Assembly: GCF_003856495.1 (NCBI RefSeq)
Contig: NZ_CP034118.1
Coordinates: 1,530,001-1,594,000 of the forward strand
Source of the DNA: Staphylospora marina
Lineage (GTDB): Bacteria; Bacillota; Bacilli; Thermoactinomycetales; Thermoactinomycetaceae
Direction of reading: 5' to 3'
DNA: 64,000 nucleotides
The position numbers were made by a program, and so were the translations under genes. Below, piece by piece: positions 24,028 through 32,525 of the stretch (position 1 is the first letter of the stretch; every line of letters begins with the position of its first letter). The notes under the pieces were generated by a model. That model had not been told where the DNA came from. It saw nothing but the letters and a program-made list of their open reading frames with translations, and made no database searches.

Positions 24028-24199
24028 CTCTTATCGAGAGCTGGTGGAGGGAAACGGCCCGATGAAACCCGGCAACCGACCGTAATACCGTCGTGAGACG
24101 GGGCACTCTCCCGATTTGGAGAGGGCCGCGGCAACGCTTCCGAAGCCGCGCACGGCACGGTGCCAAATCCGGCAAAACGCTTGTTTTGCGAGATAAGAG
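24028..24199 (+). promoter_or_regulatory. SAM-I riboswitch (S-box)
   Basis: The closing helix P1 is formed by CTCTTATC (24028) and GATAAGAG (24192). Inside are the conserved GAGAGCTGGTGGAGGGAAAC segment, the GATGAAACCCGGCAACC segment, and later GGTGCCAAATCCGGC, the hallmark core of SAM-I aptamers. An unusually long P3/P4 region lies between. It precedes a sugar-type ABC transporter, so that transporter should be made when SAM is scarce. Confidence 0.93.
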
Positions 24200-24220
24200 G
24201 CAAGGAATTCGCCGTTTCCG

Positions 24221-24250
24221 AGCCTCTTGTCTGAAAAGAGGCTCTTTTTT
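24221..24250 (+). terminator. Terminator of the SAM riboswitch expression platform
   Basis: AGCCTCTT and AAGAGGCT form the stem and CTTTTTT follows. The strand just upstream (GATAAGAGG) can pair alternatively, as in SAM-I attenuators. Confidence 0.88.
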
Positions 24251-24297
24251 ATGCTCGAAAGACCGCAGAACGAACCCCAAAGGAGGAAGAGCGAAAG

Positions 24298-25425
24298 ATG
24301 CGCAGATGGAAGTCATGGTTTGTTCTGTTGATAGCATTGCTGCTGGTCAGCGGCTGCAACGAGCAAGACCGGGTGTCCGGAAAACCGGGGACCGGTCCGG
24401 ATGCTCCCGCCAAGTCGGCCGTGACCCCTCCCGGAAACGGTTCCGCGGAAATTCCGGAAAAGTTGAAAAAACCCCTGAAGATCGCGGCCATCACCCAGTT
24501 CTCCATCGGGACGTTTTCCTCGCAATACATCGCCGGGCTCACGGAACAGGTGAAAGCGTTCGGCGGTGAAGTGCAGGTGTACAACGCCGACAACGACCTG
24601 TCGAAAATGGCTTCCTATCTGGAGACAGCCATCAATCAGAAAGTGGACGGCATCCTGCTGGACCACGGTCGGGCGGATGCGCTGGCACCCGGTGTGAAAA
24701 AAGCGGTGGCCGCCGGCATCCCGGTGGTGGCGTTTGACAGTGACCTCAACATCCCCGGCGTGACGGTGATCGACCAGGATGACTATTCCCTTGCCTGGAA
24801 CGCCTTGCGAACGCTGGCCCAGGACCTGAACGGCCAGGGCGAAATCGTCTACATCTGGGTGGCCGGCTATACCCCGATGGAGCGGCGCAACGTGATGTAC
24901 GAAGCGTTCCGCAAACGGTATCCGGGCATCAAGGAAATCGCCCGCTTCGGCACGGCCAGCGCCAACACCGCACTGGATACGCAGGCCCAGATGGAAGCGC
25001 TCCTGCGGAAGTATCCGAACAAAGGCGACATTGATGCGGTGTTTGCTCCCTGGGATGAATTCGCCAAAGGTGCCACCCGCGCCATCCAGCAGGCCGGAAG
25101 AACGGAGATCAAGGTGTACGGCATCGACCTGAGCGACGAGGACCTGCAACTGATGCAGGCTCCGAACAGCCCGTGGAAAGCGACGGCCGCCACCGATCCG
25201 GCCGATGTGGGACGTCTGCAGGTACGTTTCCTGTACCAGAAAATCGCCGGTGAACCGGTGCCCCAGGTCTACAGCGTCCAACCCCACCTGGTGGAACAGC
25301 GTCTCCTGACCTCCGATCAACCGGTGAGCATGCAGGACATCGGCAAATACATCCCCGGCTGGGGACAATCTCAGGCCGGATGGTCCCCGTGGATGAACAA
25401 ACTGATCGAGGCGAACAAGAAATGA
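24298..25425 (+). CDS. Sugar-type ABC transporter substrate-binding lipoprotein (S-box regulated)
   Basis: A 375-residue periplasmic-binding-protein-1 type protein (ribose-binding fold) with a lipoprotein signal, LLLVSGCNE. The mature part has the family strands LKIAAITQFSIGTFSSQYIAG, VDGILLDHGRADAL and IPVVAFDSDLN. It delivers a sugar-like ligand to the transporter encoded next. Because a SAM-I riboswitch controls the operon, the ligand is probably a sulfur-containing sugar; 5-methylthioribose is the best guess. The stop codon overlaps the ATPase start in ATGA. The riboswitch plus family combination is the evidence; binding has not been shown. Confidence 0.88.
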   Translation: MRRWKSWFVLLIALLLVSGCNEQDRVSGKPGTGPDAPAKSAVTPPGNGSAEIPEKLKKPLKIAAITQFSIGTFSSQYIAGLTEQVKAFGGEVQVYNADNDLSKMASYLETAINQKVDGILLDHGRADALAPGVKKAVAAGIPVVAFDSDLNIPGVTVIDQDDYSLAWNALRTLAQDLNGQGEIVYIWVAGYTPMERRNVMYEAFRKRYPGIKEIARFGTASANTALDTQAQMEALLRKYPNKGDIDAVFAPWDEFAKGATRAIQQAGRTEIKVYGIDLSDEDLQLMQAPNSPWKATAATDPADVGRLQVRFLYQKIAGEPVPQVYSVQPHLVEQRLLTSDQPVSMQDIGKYIPGWGQSQAGWSPWMNKLIEANKK

Positions 25426-26924
25426 CCGAACGCCTGGAGATGAAGGGGATCCAAAAATCCTTCGACGGACATGAGGTGTTGAAAGACGTATCCATCACCG
25501 TTCACCCCGGCGAGGTTCACGCCCTCGTCGGGGCCAACGGGGCCGGCAAAAGCACGCTGATGCACATTTTGGCCGGCAATCTGTCCAAGGACGGAGGGTC
25601 CATCCTGCTGGGAGACCGGGAGATTCACCTCCCATCGCCGAAAGCGGCGCGGCGGGAAGGCATCCGGCTGGTGGTGCAGGAAGTGGATGCCGCCTTGGTC
25701 CCTTCCATGACGGTTACCGAAAACGTGATGCTGGAAGAGATCACCGCCGGCCCCTCCTGGATCCGCGCAACAACGCTGAGAGAAAAAGCCGTGCAACTCC
25801 TCGGCGAAGTGGGCGCCGAGCTGGACCCGGACCAGCCGGTGTCCCGATGCACCCTCGCGGAAAAACAGCTGATCCTGATTGCGCGCTCCCTGGCCGGCAG
25901 CGTGAAGTTCCTGATTCTGGACGAACCGACCGCCCCGCTCAGCGAACGGGAAACCCGGCGTCTGACGGAGGTGATCCGGGGGTTGGCAAAGCGGGGCGTG
26001 GGCATCATCCTCATCAGCCACCGGTTGGGAGAAATCCGGTCGCTGGCGGACCGGTTCACCGTTCTGCGAAACGGGCGCTCCGTCATCACCGGCCATCTGA
26101 AGGATTTCACCGATGATGACATCGTTCAGCACATGCTGGGCAAAACCTTCGTTCCCCCTGCACGGACCGATACCAAACGGCGTGATACCCCGTTGGCGCG
26201 CGTGGACTCATTTTTCGTTCCCGCCACCGGAAAATCCGTTTCGTTCACCCTCCATGAAGGGGAGGTGCTGGGCATCGCCGGTCTGGTGGGCGGAGGAAAA
26301 TCGGAGACGGCCCGGGCCCTGTTCGGGGCGGACCCGGGATCGGGAACCTGGTGGATTCGCGGAAAAACGGTCTCCGTCCGGACTCCGGAGCAGGCCATCC
26401 GGGCCGGCATCTGCCTGGTGCCCGAGGAACGGAGGAAAGAAGGCGTGCTGTTCGGCTTCTCCGTGACGGAAAATCTCTCGCTCCCCCGGCTCGGTTCCCT
26501 CTCTTCCTTCGGCTGGATTCGCCGTCAGGAAGAAACGTCATACGCGCTCCGATTGATCGAACGCCTTTCCGTCCGCGCCCCTTCTCCGCATCACGACATC
26601 CGCTTTCTCAGCGGCGGAAACCAGCAGAAGGTGGCCATCGGCAAATGGCTGGAAACGGATGCCGATGTGTACATGTTTGACGAACCGACCAAGGGTATCG
26701 ATCTGGGGGCCAAACAAGATGTGCTGCGGTTCATCCGGGCACTGGCCGACAAGGGAAAAGGCGTTCTTTACTTCACGTCGGACATCGGGGAACTGTTCAC
26801 GGTGGCGGACCGGATCCTGGTGATGGCGGACGGCGAAATCACCGGGGAATGGACACGGGATGAAGCGACACCGGAAACCATCATGCATGCGGCTGCAGGA
26901 GGGACAACATGGAACAGGCATTGA
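25422..26924 (+). CDS. Sugar ABC transporter ATPase with two nucleotide-binding domains (RbsA/MglA type)
   Basis: A 500-residue protein with two ABC cassettes. The first has Walker A GANGAGKST and Walker B FLILDEPTAPLS. The second has a degenerate GGGKSETARA P-loop, signature LSGGNQQK and Walker B VYMFDEPTKGIDLG, as in RbsA/MglA/AraG. The signature of the first cassette is modified (CTLAEKQLILIA), which is common in this family. ATG overlaps the upstream stop. It energises uptake of the sugar-like substrate together with the neighbouring permease. Confidence 0.95.
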   Translation: MTERLEMKGIQKSFDGHEVLKDVSITVHPGEVHALVGANGAGKSTLMHILAGNLSKDGGSILLGDREIHLPSPKAARREGIRLVVQEVDAALVPSMTVTENVMLEEITAGPSWIRATTLREKAVQLLGEVGAELDPDQPVSRCTLAEKQLILIARSLAGSVKFLILDEPTAPLSERETRRLTEVIRGLAKRGVGIILISHRLGEIRSLADRFTVLRNGRSVITGHLKDFTDDDIVQHMLGKTFVPPARTDTKRRDTPLARVDSFFVPATGKSVSFTLHEGEVLGIAGLVGGGKSETARALFGADPGSGTWWIRGKTVSVRTPEQAIRAGICLVPEERRKEGVLFGFSVTENLSLPRLGSLSSFGWIRRQEETSYALRLIERLSVRAPSPHHDIRFLSGGNQQKVAIGKWLETDADVYMFDEPTKGIDLGAKQDVLRFIRALADKGKGVLYFTSDIGELFTVADRILVMADGEITGEWTRDEATPETIMHAAAGGTTWNRH

Positions 26925-27931
26925 CCAAATGGAAAAAGAGCGTGAGCGTGTGGGGCCGGTTGCGTTGGGGAGCCTTGCTGACGCGATCCGGCACCCTGCT
27001 CGTCATCCTGCTCACCATCCTCATTTTCGGTCTGTTGGACGAACGCTTTCTGACCTGGCAAAACTTCACCGACATCCTCCGTTCCATCTCCATCATCTGC
27101 CTGCTGGCAATCGGCGTCACGATTTCCCTGGCAGCCGGCGGATTTGACCTGTCCGTCGGTTCCGTCGCCAGCCTCGCCACGGTGACCGGTGCCGCCATGC
27201 TGGTCTGGTACCGTCAGGAAACGTGGGTGGCGATTCTGGTACCGCTGGTGTTGGGAGCACTCATCGGGCTGCTGAACGCGCTGCTCACCGTTCGCGTCCG
27301 CATCCCGGATTTGCTGGCCACGCTGGCCACCATGTATATCGTGAACGGCCTTCACCTGACCTTCACGAAAGGTTATTCGATCTACAACCAAATGCCCATG
27401 GCCGACGGATCGATCGCCCCCGGGCGCTTTCTTCCGTCCTTTCTGTTCATCGGTCAGGGAGAGATTGCCTCCGTTCCGTTTCCGGTGATTCTGATGCTGC
27501 TGCTGACGGCCATCGTTCACGTGATTTTGACCCGGACACGGTTCGGCCGGCTCATCTACGCGACCGGCGGGAATGCGGAGGCGGCCCGCCTGTCGGGGGT
27601 ACCGGTGAAACGGATTCAGACATACGCGTACGTGCTGAGCGCCCTGTTCTCTTCTCTGGCCGGCATCGTGCTGGCAGCGCGCATCGGAACCGGCCAGGTG
27701 GCAGCCGGCGCTCCGCTGTTGATGGACGGAATGGCGGCGGCGTTCATCGGGTTTTCCGTGTTCGGCAAAGGCAAACCCCACGTGATCGGCACCTTCTTCG
27801 GCGCGGTCCTGATCGGGGTGCTGTTGAATGGTCTTACCATGCTGAACGTCCCGTATTACGCGCAGGACATCGTCAAGGGGTGCATCCTCGCCGGGGCGTT
27901 GTTCTTCACGCACTTCCGGAAGAACACGTAA
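26909..27931 (+). CDS. Sugar ABC transporter permease (RbsC type)
   Basis: A 340-residue BPD_transp_2 permease with about ten spans. It has the family motif AAGGFDLSVGSVASL and, later, LSGVPVKRIQTYAYVLSALFSSLAGIVLAARIGTGQ. It overlaps the ATPase gene by 16 bases and has its own AGGAGGG site. A single permease gene suggests a homodimer. It completes the S-box-regulated importer. Confidence 0.93.
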   Translation: MEQALTKWKKSVSVWGRLRWGALLTRSGTLLVILLTILIFGLLDERFLTWQNFTDILRSISIICLLAIGVTISLAAGGFDLSVGSVASLATVTGAAMLVWYRQETWVAILVPLVLGALIGLLNALLTVRVRIPDLLATLATMYIVNGLHLTFTKGYSIYNQMPMADGSIAPGRFLPSFLFIGQGEIASVPFPVILMLLLTAIVHVILTRTRFGRLIYATGGNAEAARLSGVPVKRIQTYAYVLSALFSSLAGIVLAARIGTGQVAAGAPLLMDGMAAAFIGFSVFGKGKPHVIGTFFGAVLIGVLLNGLTMLNVPYYAQDIVKGCILAGALFFTHFRKNT

Positions 27932-28075
27932 AGGAACAAGACTTGCGGAAAAGAAATTCGGCGGGACGGCCGGTTTGCCTGACATGGCGCCGGTTCGTTG
28001 CCCCGCCGTTTCGCATTTCCGCATCGTTCAACGTTCTGGAACCGTGACGGTTGCAGCTCTCCGCTCCCTTCAGAT

Positions 28076-29584
28076 TCACTTCTTGGACAGACCCATGATT
28101 TCCAGCACTTTCTGCATGTCCACATGCTCCCTCAGGGCTCTTGACAACCGGTCATACAGCTTCTCCCGGGAAACCGCGAACGTTTCCCATTCCGGAGGCC
28201 GGGGAGACATCCCCCTTTTCAGGCGCAAACGGTCAATCCACCGGTGCGTGAACGCCGGATTGTCAAACAGGCCGTGGAGCGTGGTTCCCCACACCGACCC
28301 GTCTTCGGCGACGGCCCCTTCCGCTTCCTTGTCGTTCCATTCAAACGCAGGCAGGATCCCGGAGTCGCTCATGATCCTTGCCGGGTTTCTTCCGTATCCG
28401 CCGACCGTCACCCCTTTCGCCCACGGAAGGCGGGAAACGCCCGATCTGCGGGCAGTTTGCCTGTTCCCTTCATCCGCCGTATCCACCGGAAGCAGCGCCA
28501 GGCCGGGACAGGTGAGCGGGCGGGAGTCTGGTCCGGACGGGACGGAGAAGGTTTGCCCCAGCAAATGGAATCCTCCGCCGATGCCCACCACTTCCACGCC
28601 TTCTTCATGCAGGGATCGAATCCGCTTGTCCCAGCCCAACTTCCGGATCCATGCGAGGTCTTCCGTCGGGTTTTCGGTTCCGGGAAGCACGACGACGTCC
28701 GGTCTGCCGATGTCGGCCGGTGACTTCACCAACCTCAGTCTCACGTCCGGAGCATGGGCGAGCGGAAGCAGATCGGTGAAATGGGAGAGATATGGCAAGC
28801 CGATGACCGCCACGTCCGCACATGGACGGTCCGTCGCCGGTTTCAGCCGGAGCGATTCGAGGGCGAGCGAATCTTCGGGATCCAGGCCGACATCCAGATG
28901 GGGCATCACGCCCAGGACGGGGATGCCCGTTCGCTCCTCCAGCCAACGAATCCCGGGCTCCAACAGGTCGCGAATCCCCCGGAACTTGTTGATGATGACG
29001 CCCTTCACCCGTCGCCGCTCTTCCGGTTCCAGCAGCTCCAGGGTGCCGACCACCGAAGCGAACGCTCCCCCGCGGTCGATGTCTGCCACAAGGATGACCG
29101 GCGCATCCGCCAGTTCCGCCACTTTCATGTTGGCCAGATCCCGGTATTTCAGGTTGATTTCCGCCGGGCTGCCCGCCCCTTCGATCACCAGCACGTCAAA
29201 CCGGGAAGACAGCCGCTCCAGCGATTCCCGGATCACCTTCAATCCGGTTTCGAAGCCTTTTTCGCGATACCTTCCGGCTTCCAGCTCCGCGAAATGCTTC
29301 CCCAGCAAGACGACCTCGGTCACAGCCTCCCGCTTCGGCTTGAGCAGGATCGGGTTCATCTCCACGGTGGCCCGGGTTCCCGCCGCTTCCGCCTGAACCG
29401 CTTGGGCCCGGCCGATCTCCCCGCCATCCGGGGTGATCCAGGAGTTGAGCGCCATGTTTTGCGATTTGAAAGGCGCCACCCGATACCCCTCTTCATGAAA
29501 CCAGCGGCAAAACGCCGTGCACAGCAAACTTTTGCCCACATCGGAAGCCGTCCCCTGCAACATGATGGCCCTGGTCACGGTCAA
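28076..29584 (-). CDS. cbiP: Cobyric acid synthase CbiP/CobQ with altered glutaminase site
   Basis: A 502-residue enzyme that amidates four carboxylates of adenosylcobyrinic a,c-diamide. The N-terminal ATPase domain has QGTASDVGKS and APFKSQNMALNSW. The C-terminal class I glutaminase domain retains WGTTLHGLFDN with the histidine, but the nucleophile loop reads VGIGGGFHLLG instead of the usual GICGGYQML, so the catalytic Cys is Gly (residue 336). The usual GYEIHMG motif is also not recognisable. It overlaps cbiA by a TTGA junction; a GTG six bases further in is an alternative start. It may use free ammonia or be impaired. Confidence 0.92.
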   Translation of the reverse strand: MTVTRAIMLQGTASDVGKSLLCTAFCRWFHEEGYRVAPFKSQNMALNSWITPDGGEIGRAQAVQAEAAGTRATVEMNPILLKPKREAVTEVVLLGKHFAELEAGRYREKGFETGLKVIRESLERLSSRFDVLVIEGAGSPAEINLKYRDLANMKVAELADAPVILVADIDRGGAFASVVGTLELLEPEERRRVKGVIINKFRGIRDLLEPGIRWLEERTGIPVLGVMPHLDVGLDPEDSLALESLRLKPATDRPCADVAVIGLPYLSHFTDLLPLAHAPDVRLRLVKSPADIGRPDVVVLPGTENPTEDLAWIRKLGWDKRIRSLHEEGVEVVGIGGGFHLLGQTFSVPSGPDSRPLTCPGLALLPVDTADEGNRQTARRSGVSRLPWAKGVTVGGYGRNPARIMSDSGILPAFEWNDKEAEGAVAEDGSVWGTTLHGLFDNPAFTHRWIDRLRLKRGMSPRPPEWETFAVSREKLYDRLSRALREHVDMQKVLEIMGLSKK

Positions 29585-30981
29585 TGTTCCTCCTTCCGCT
29601 GTCTTTGCTCCAAGCATTTCCGGATCCACCGCCGGACCATTTCGGGGTTGGAGGCGAAATGCAAATGCGTGTACCCGGCCAGAAGATTTCGCCGGACATA
29701 TCCGTCCGCGGGAATCCGGGAGCCGTCTGCCGCTTCATACGCCGCCGGATACGGGTCCGTCGACGTCATGGACGACCAATGGAATTCATGCCCTCTGGCC
29801 CGCTCTCCCTTCGAATGCAATACGGAATCGACCGCCGCCGTCACCTCCCGGTACCCGATCGCCACCAACCGGTCTTCCATGCGGAACGACGCGGGAACCA
29901 CCCCGACCATCGGCCACACGTTTCCCTGCCGGTCCGTGATCTCCCTGCCCAAATACATATAACCCCCGCATTCGGCGTATATCGGCAGTCCCTTGCGCAC
30001 CGCTTCGCGAATCGAAGCTTTCGTCCGTTCGTTGGCGGCCAGCCGATCGGCAAATTCCTCCGGAAACCCTCCGCCGAACCAGAGGCCGTCCGCTTCTTCA
30101 GGTACCGGCTCATCGGCCAGCGGGCTGAAAAAGCGGAGCTTTGCCCCGTTCAGCTCCAGCAGATCGAAGTTATCCCGATAATAGAAATGGAACGCATCGT
30201 CCAGCGCGACGGCGATGACCGGTCCGTGTTTCACCGGAGGATACGCAGAAACAAACACGCGTCTTCCCGGCCATTTGAGCGCCGGTGCCTCCTGTGCCAG
30301 TTTTTCCAGAAGGTCGAGATCCACATGACGCGAAACCAGGCTTCCGATCCGCGCCATCACTGAATCCGTTTCCGCCCGCTCCAAGGCCGGGACCAGACCA
30401 AGGTGCCGCTCGGGCAGCCGGACCTCCGGTTCATCAGGAAGCCAACCGATCACGGGGATTCCGCACATCTGCTCCACCGCGTCCCGAATGATCCGAAAGT
30501 GTCCTTCTCCGCCGCAGCGATTGGCGATCACCCCGCACACACGGACATCCGGACGCATCGTCTGAAAGCCCCGCACGACGGCGGCACTGCTGCGGGCCAT
30601 GCCGGAAACGTCCACCACCAGGATGACCGGCGCCTGCAGCAAGGCGGCCAATTCCGCCGTACTTCCCGCATCGTCCATCGGCCCCCGCCCGTCAAAAAGT
30701 CCCATCACCCCTTCCACCACCGCAAGATCCGAACCCTCGGAGCCGCGCAAAAAAATCTCCGACACCGTGTCGTGTGGAACCATCCAGGTGTCGAGATTGC
30801 GTGACGGTCTGCCGGTGACGGCCGTGTGAAAACCAGGATCGATGAAGTCAGGTCCCACCTTGAATCCCTGTACGTTCAGGCCCCTCTGCCCGAGCGCGGC
30901 CATCAGTCCCAGAGTCACCGTGGTTTTTCCCGTGCCACTGCCCGTTCCTGCGATGACCACTCTGGGGATGCTGGAAATCAT
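29581..30981 (-). CDS. cbiA: Cobyrinic acid a,c-diamide synthase CbiA/CobB
   Basis: A 466-residue ATP- and glutamine-dependent enzyme that amidates the a and c carboxylates of cobyrinic acid. The P-loop-like AGTGSGTGKTT begins near residue 10, VEGVMGLFDGR follows near 90, and the glutaminase nucleophile is intact in IYAECGGYMYLG. The start was set at the ATG after AGGAGGAACG. With cbiP it forms a two-gene operon; no other corrin genes are in the window, so the pathway must be completed elsewhere or begin from scavenged corrinoids. Confidence 0.95.
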   Translation of the reverse strand: MISSIPRVVIAGTGSGTGKTTVTLGLMAALGQRGLNVQGFKVGPDFIDPGFHTAVTGRPSRNLDTWMVPHDTVSEIFLRGSEGSDLAVVEGVMGLFDGRGPMDDAGSTAELAALLQAPVILVVDVSGMARSSAAVVRGFQTMRPDVRVCGVIANRCGGEGHFRIIRDAVEQMCGIPVIGWLPDEPEVRLPERHLGLVPALERAETDSVMARIGSLVSRHVDLDLLEKLAQEAPALKWPGRRVFVSAYPPVKHGPVIAVALDDAFHFYYRDNFDLLELNGAKLRFFSPLADEPVPEEADGLWFGGGFPEEFADRLAANERTKASIREAVRKGLPIYAECGGYMYLGREITDRQGNVWPMVGVVPASFRMEDRLVAIGYREVTAAVDSVLHSKGERARGHEFHWSSMTSTDPYPAAYEAADGSRIPADGYVRRNLLAGYTHLHFASNPEMVRRWIRKCLEQRQRKEEH

Positions 30982-31328
30982 GTCCGTTCCTCCTGCCTGT
31001 TTCAAAATGCATCATTTCTTCCGTAAATTCACGAAATCATTTTATCAATTCCAGAACTCCCAAAGCCACCGGCAACGGGGAAAGCACGAATTCCGAACAG
31101 GCCCTGTGACAAAAAGAGGGAAGGCATGATGCGCAGAGAGTTCGCGAACGACGGGCCCAACTTTTTCCAACAACACACCACGGGAAAAGGTGAAAGCATT
31201 TCGGAGCATGAACCGCGGGCCGGATGACAGCCCCGGCAAATGAAAAAAGGGACCCGGGCAACCGCAAAAAAAGCGGACACTTGCCCCGAATCCCCTTCGC
31301 CGATGACGATCCGGCCTCCCGGAACCTT
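30982..31328. other. Intergenic region upstream of cbiA
   Basis: These 347 bases show no credible gene on either strand. A GGGAAAAGGTGAAA string near 31180 superficially resembles a cobalamin riboswitch but lies on the wrong strand and lacks the rest of the aptamer. Confidence 0.4.
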
Positions 31329-32327
31329 TTACGGTTTCCGGTCCGTTTCAAACGTCTTTTTCATTTCCCCGAATTTCTTCATGCCGGTCATTTTGTGCAC
31401 CACATCCAGCTGATGAATGTGAATCTTGTGGTACAACGGGGATTGATGAGGATGCTTCAAACAGTACCGGCTGAGTTCTCCGGGCACGCGGTATCGGTCA
31501 ATGTGATCGTGAATGGTCATGAGTGATGCCTGCAGGACATCTTTGACCCCGTCTGACTTGGTCACCTGATAATAGTCGTAGAGGCCGAAAATCGCGTACA
31601 GATATCCGTTCAACACATGTGTGGGCGTTTCCATCGGATATTCTTCCATCCAGAAATATTGCCGCTCATCCACCATCGACACCCAGACGGACCCGTCATT
31701 CGCTTTGAGATGCACCAGGCTGTTGAAGATCTCTTCCGCACTTTTCAGATACCGTTTGTCCCCGGTGACCTGATACAACCGTGAAAAGGCCGACAGCGCC
31801 TGTCCCTGGGCCATTCCGGAATACCACTTGGGTTTGAGGCGTTCGGAGGGAATGGAATGAAGATAGATGTCAAATTCGTACGGGAAATACAACCGGTTTC
31901 CTTCCCGGATTCCGATTTCCTCCAGCCGTCCCGCCAATTTTTCGGCCATCTTCAGATATTCCGGATTTTTCGTCATTTGATAGCTGTTCACATATAAAAT
32001 GGCATGATGCGCCAGGCGAACGGGATGATTGTACACCTTCCCGCCCTTCCGGATGATGGGCACCCCCTGTTCGTCCACGGGCGTGTTTTCCGGAACGAGC
32101 GAAACCGGCTTCTTCAAATGGTAATAATCTTCCTCCGGTCTCAGCGTATGAATCGGGAAATCATATCCCTTCACCATGCTTCCGTCCGGCAACCGGATCA
32201 TCTTGATTTTCGCAGGATCCACTTCAAGTCCTTCCGTCGCGGCAAGCACCCGGCCGAAATACCACCAACCGGCGACGGCCGCGCAAACCGCCACCATGCT
32301 CCACAACATCACGCGAATCGTGCGCAC
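31329..32327 (-). CDS. Membrane-anchored D-glucuronyl C5-epimerase-domain protein
   Basis: A 332-residue protein with an N-terminal membrane anchor (MLWSMVAVCAAVAGWWYFG) and a C-terminal alpha/alpha-toroid domain of the heparosan C5-epimerase family. Recognisable stretches are LYFPYEFDIY, the PKWYSGMAQGQALSAFSRLYQVTGD signature and FWMEEYPMETPTHVLNGYLYAIFG. The eukaryotic enzymes turn glucuronate into iduronate in polysaccharides; bacterial members probably act on cell-surface glycans. The start is uncertain: the GTG used here is about 14 bases after GGGAGG, and the frame is open for 54 more codons. Confidence 0.8.
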   Translation of the reverse strand: MRTIRVMLWSMVAVCAAVAGWWYFGRVLAATEGLEVDPAKIKMIRLPDGSMVKGYDFPIHTLRPEEDYYHLKKPVSLVPENTPVDEQGVPIIRKGGKVYNHPVRLAHHAILYVNSYQMTKNPEYLKMAEKLAGRLEEIGIREGNRLYFPYEFDIYLHSIPSERLKPKWYSGMAQGQALSAFSRLYQVTGDKRYLKSAEEIFNSLVHLKANDGSVWVSMVDERQYFWMEEYPMETPTHVLNGYLYAIFGLYDYYQVTKSDGVKDVLQASLMTIHDHIDRYRVPGELSRYCLKHPHQSPLYHKIHIHQLDVVHKMTGMKKFGEMKKTFETDRKP

Positions 32328-32525
32328 GGATTTGATTCCACTCCCTCCCGAATTTCCGTCTCCCTTCTGAATACGTAAAATCGGACAAACTTGATTCAGG
32401 AAGGACATGGATGTGACAAAATTGTCAAAGTGTGTCGAAAATACTCCGGGATGCTTGCATGAAAAAAACGGCCGGATCCGGAAGAACACATTCCGGACCG
32501 ACCGCTATCGGAATCGGCGGATCGT

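Larger units (their letters stand above)
23768..24297 (+). other. Long leader region of the riboswitch-controlled operon
   Basis: No gene is visible in these 530 bases. They hold a promoter (23943-23972), a SAM-I riboswitch (24028-24199), its terminator (24221-24250) and the ribosome-binding site AAAGGAGGAAGAG of the transporter gene. Confidence 0.8.

Noticed and set aside
31160..31260. Cobalamin-riboswitch-like string near cbiA
   Set aside because: Only one segment (GGGAAAAGGTGAAA) resembles the aptamer, it is on the plus strand while cbiA is on the minus strand, and the B12-box is absent.
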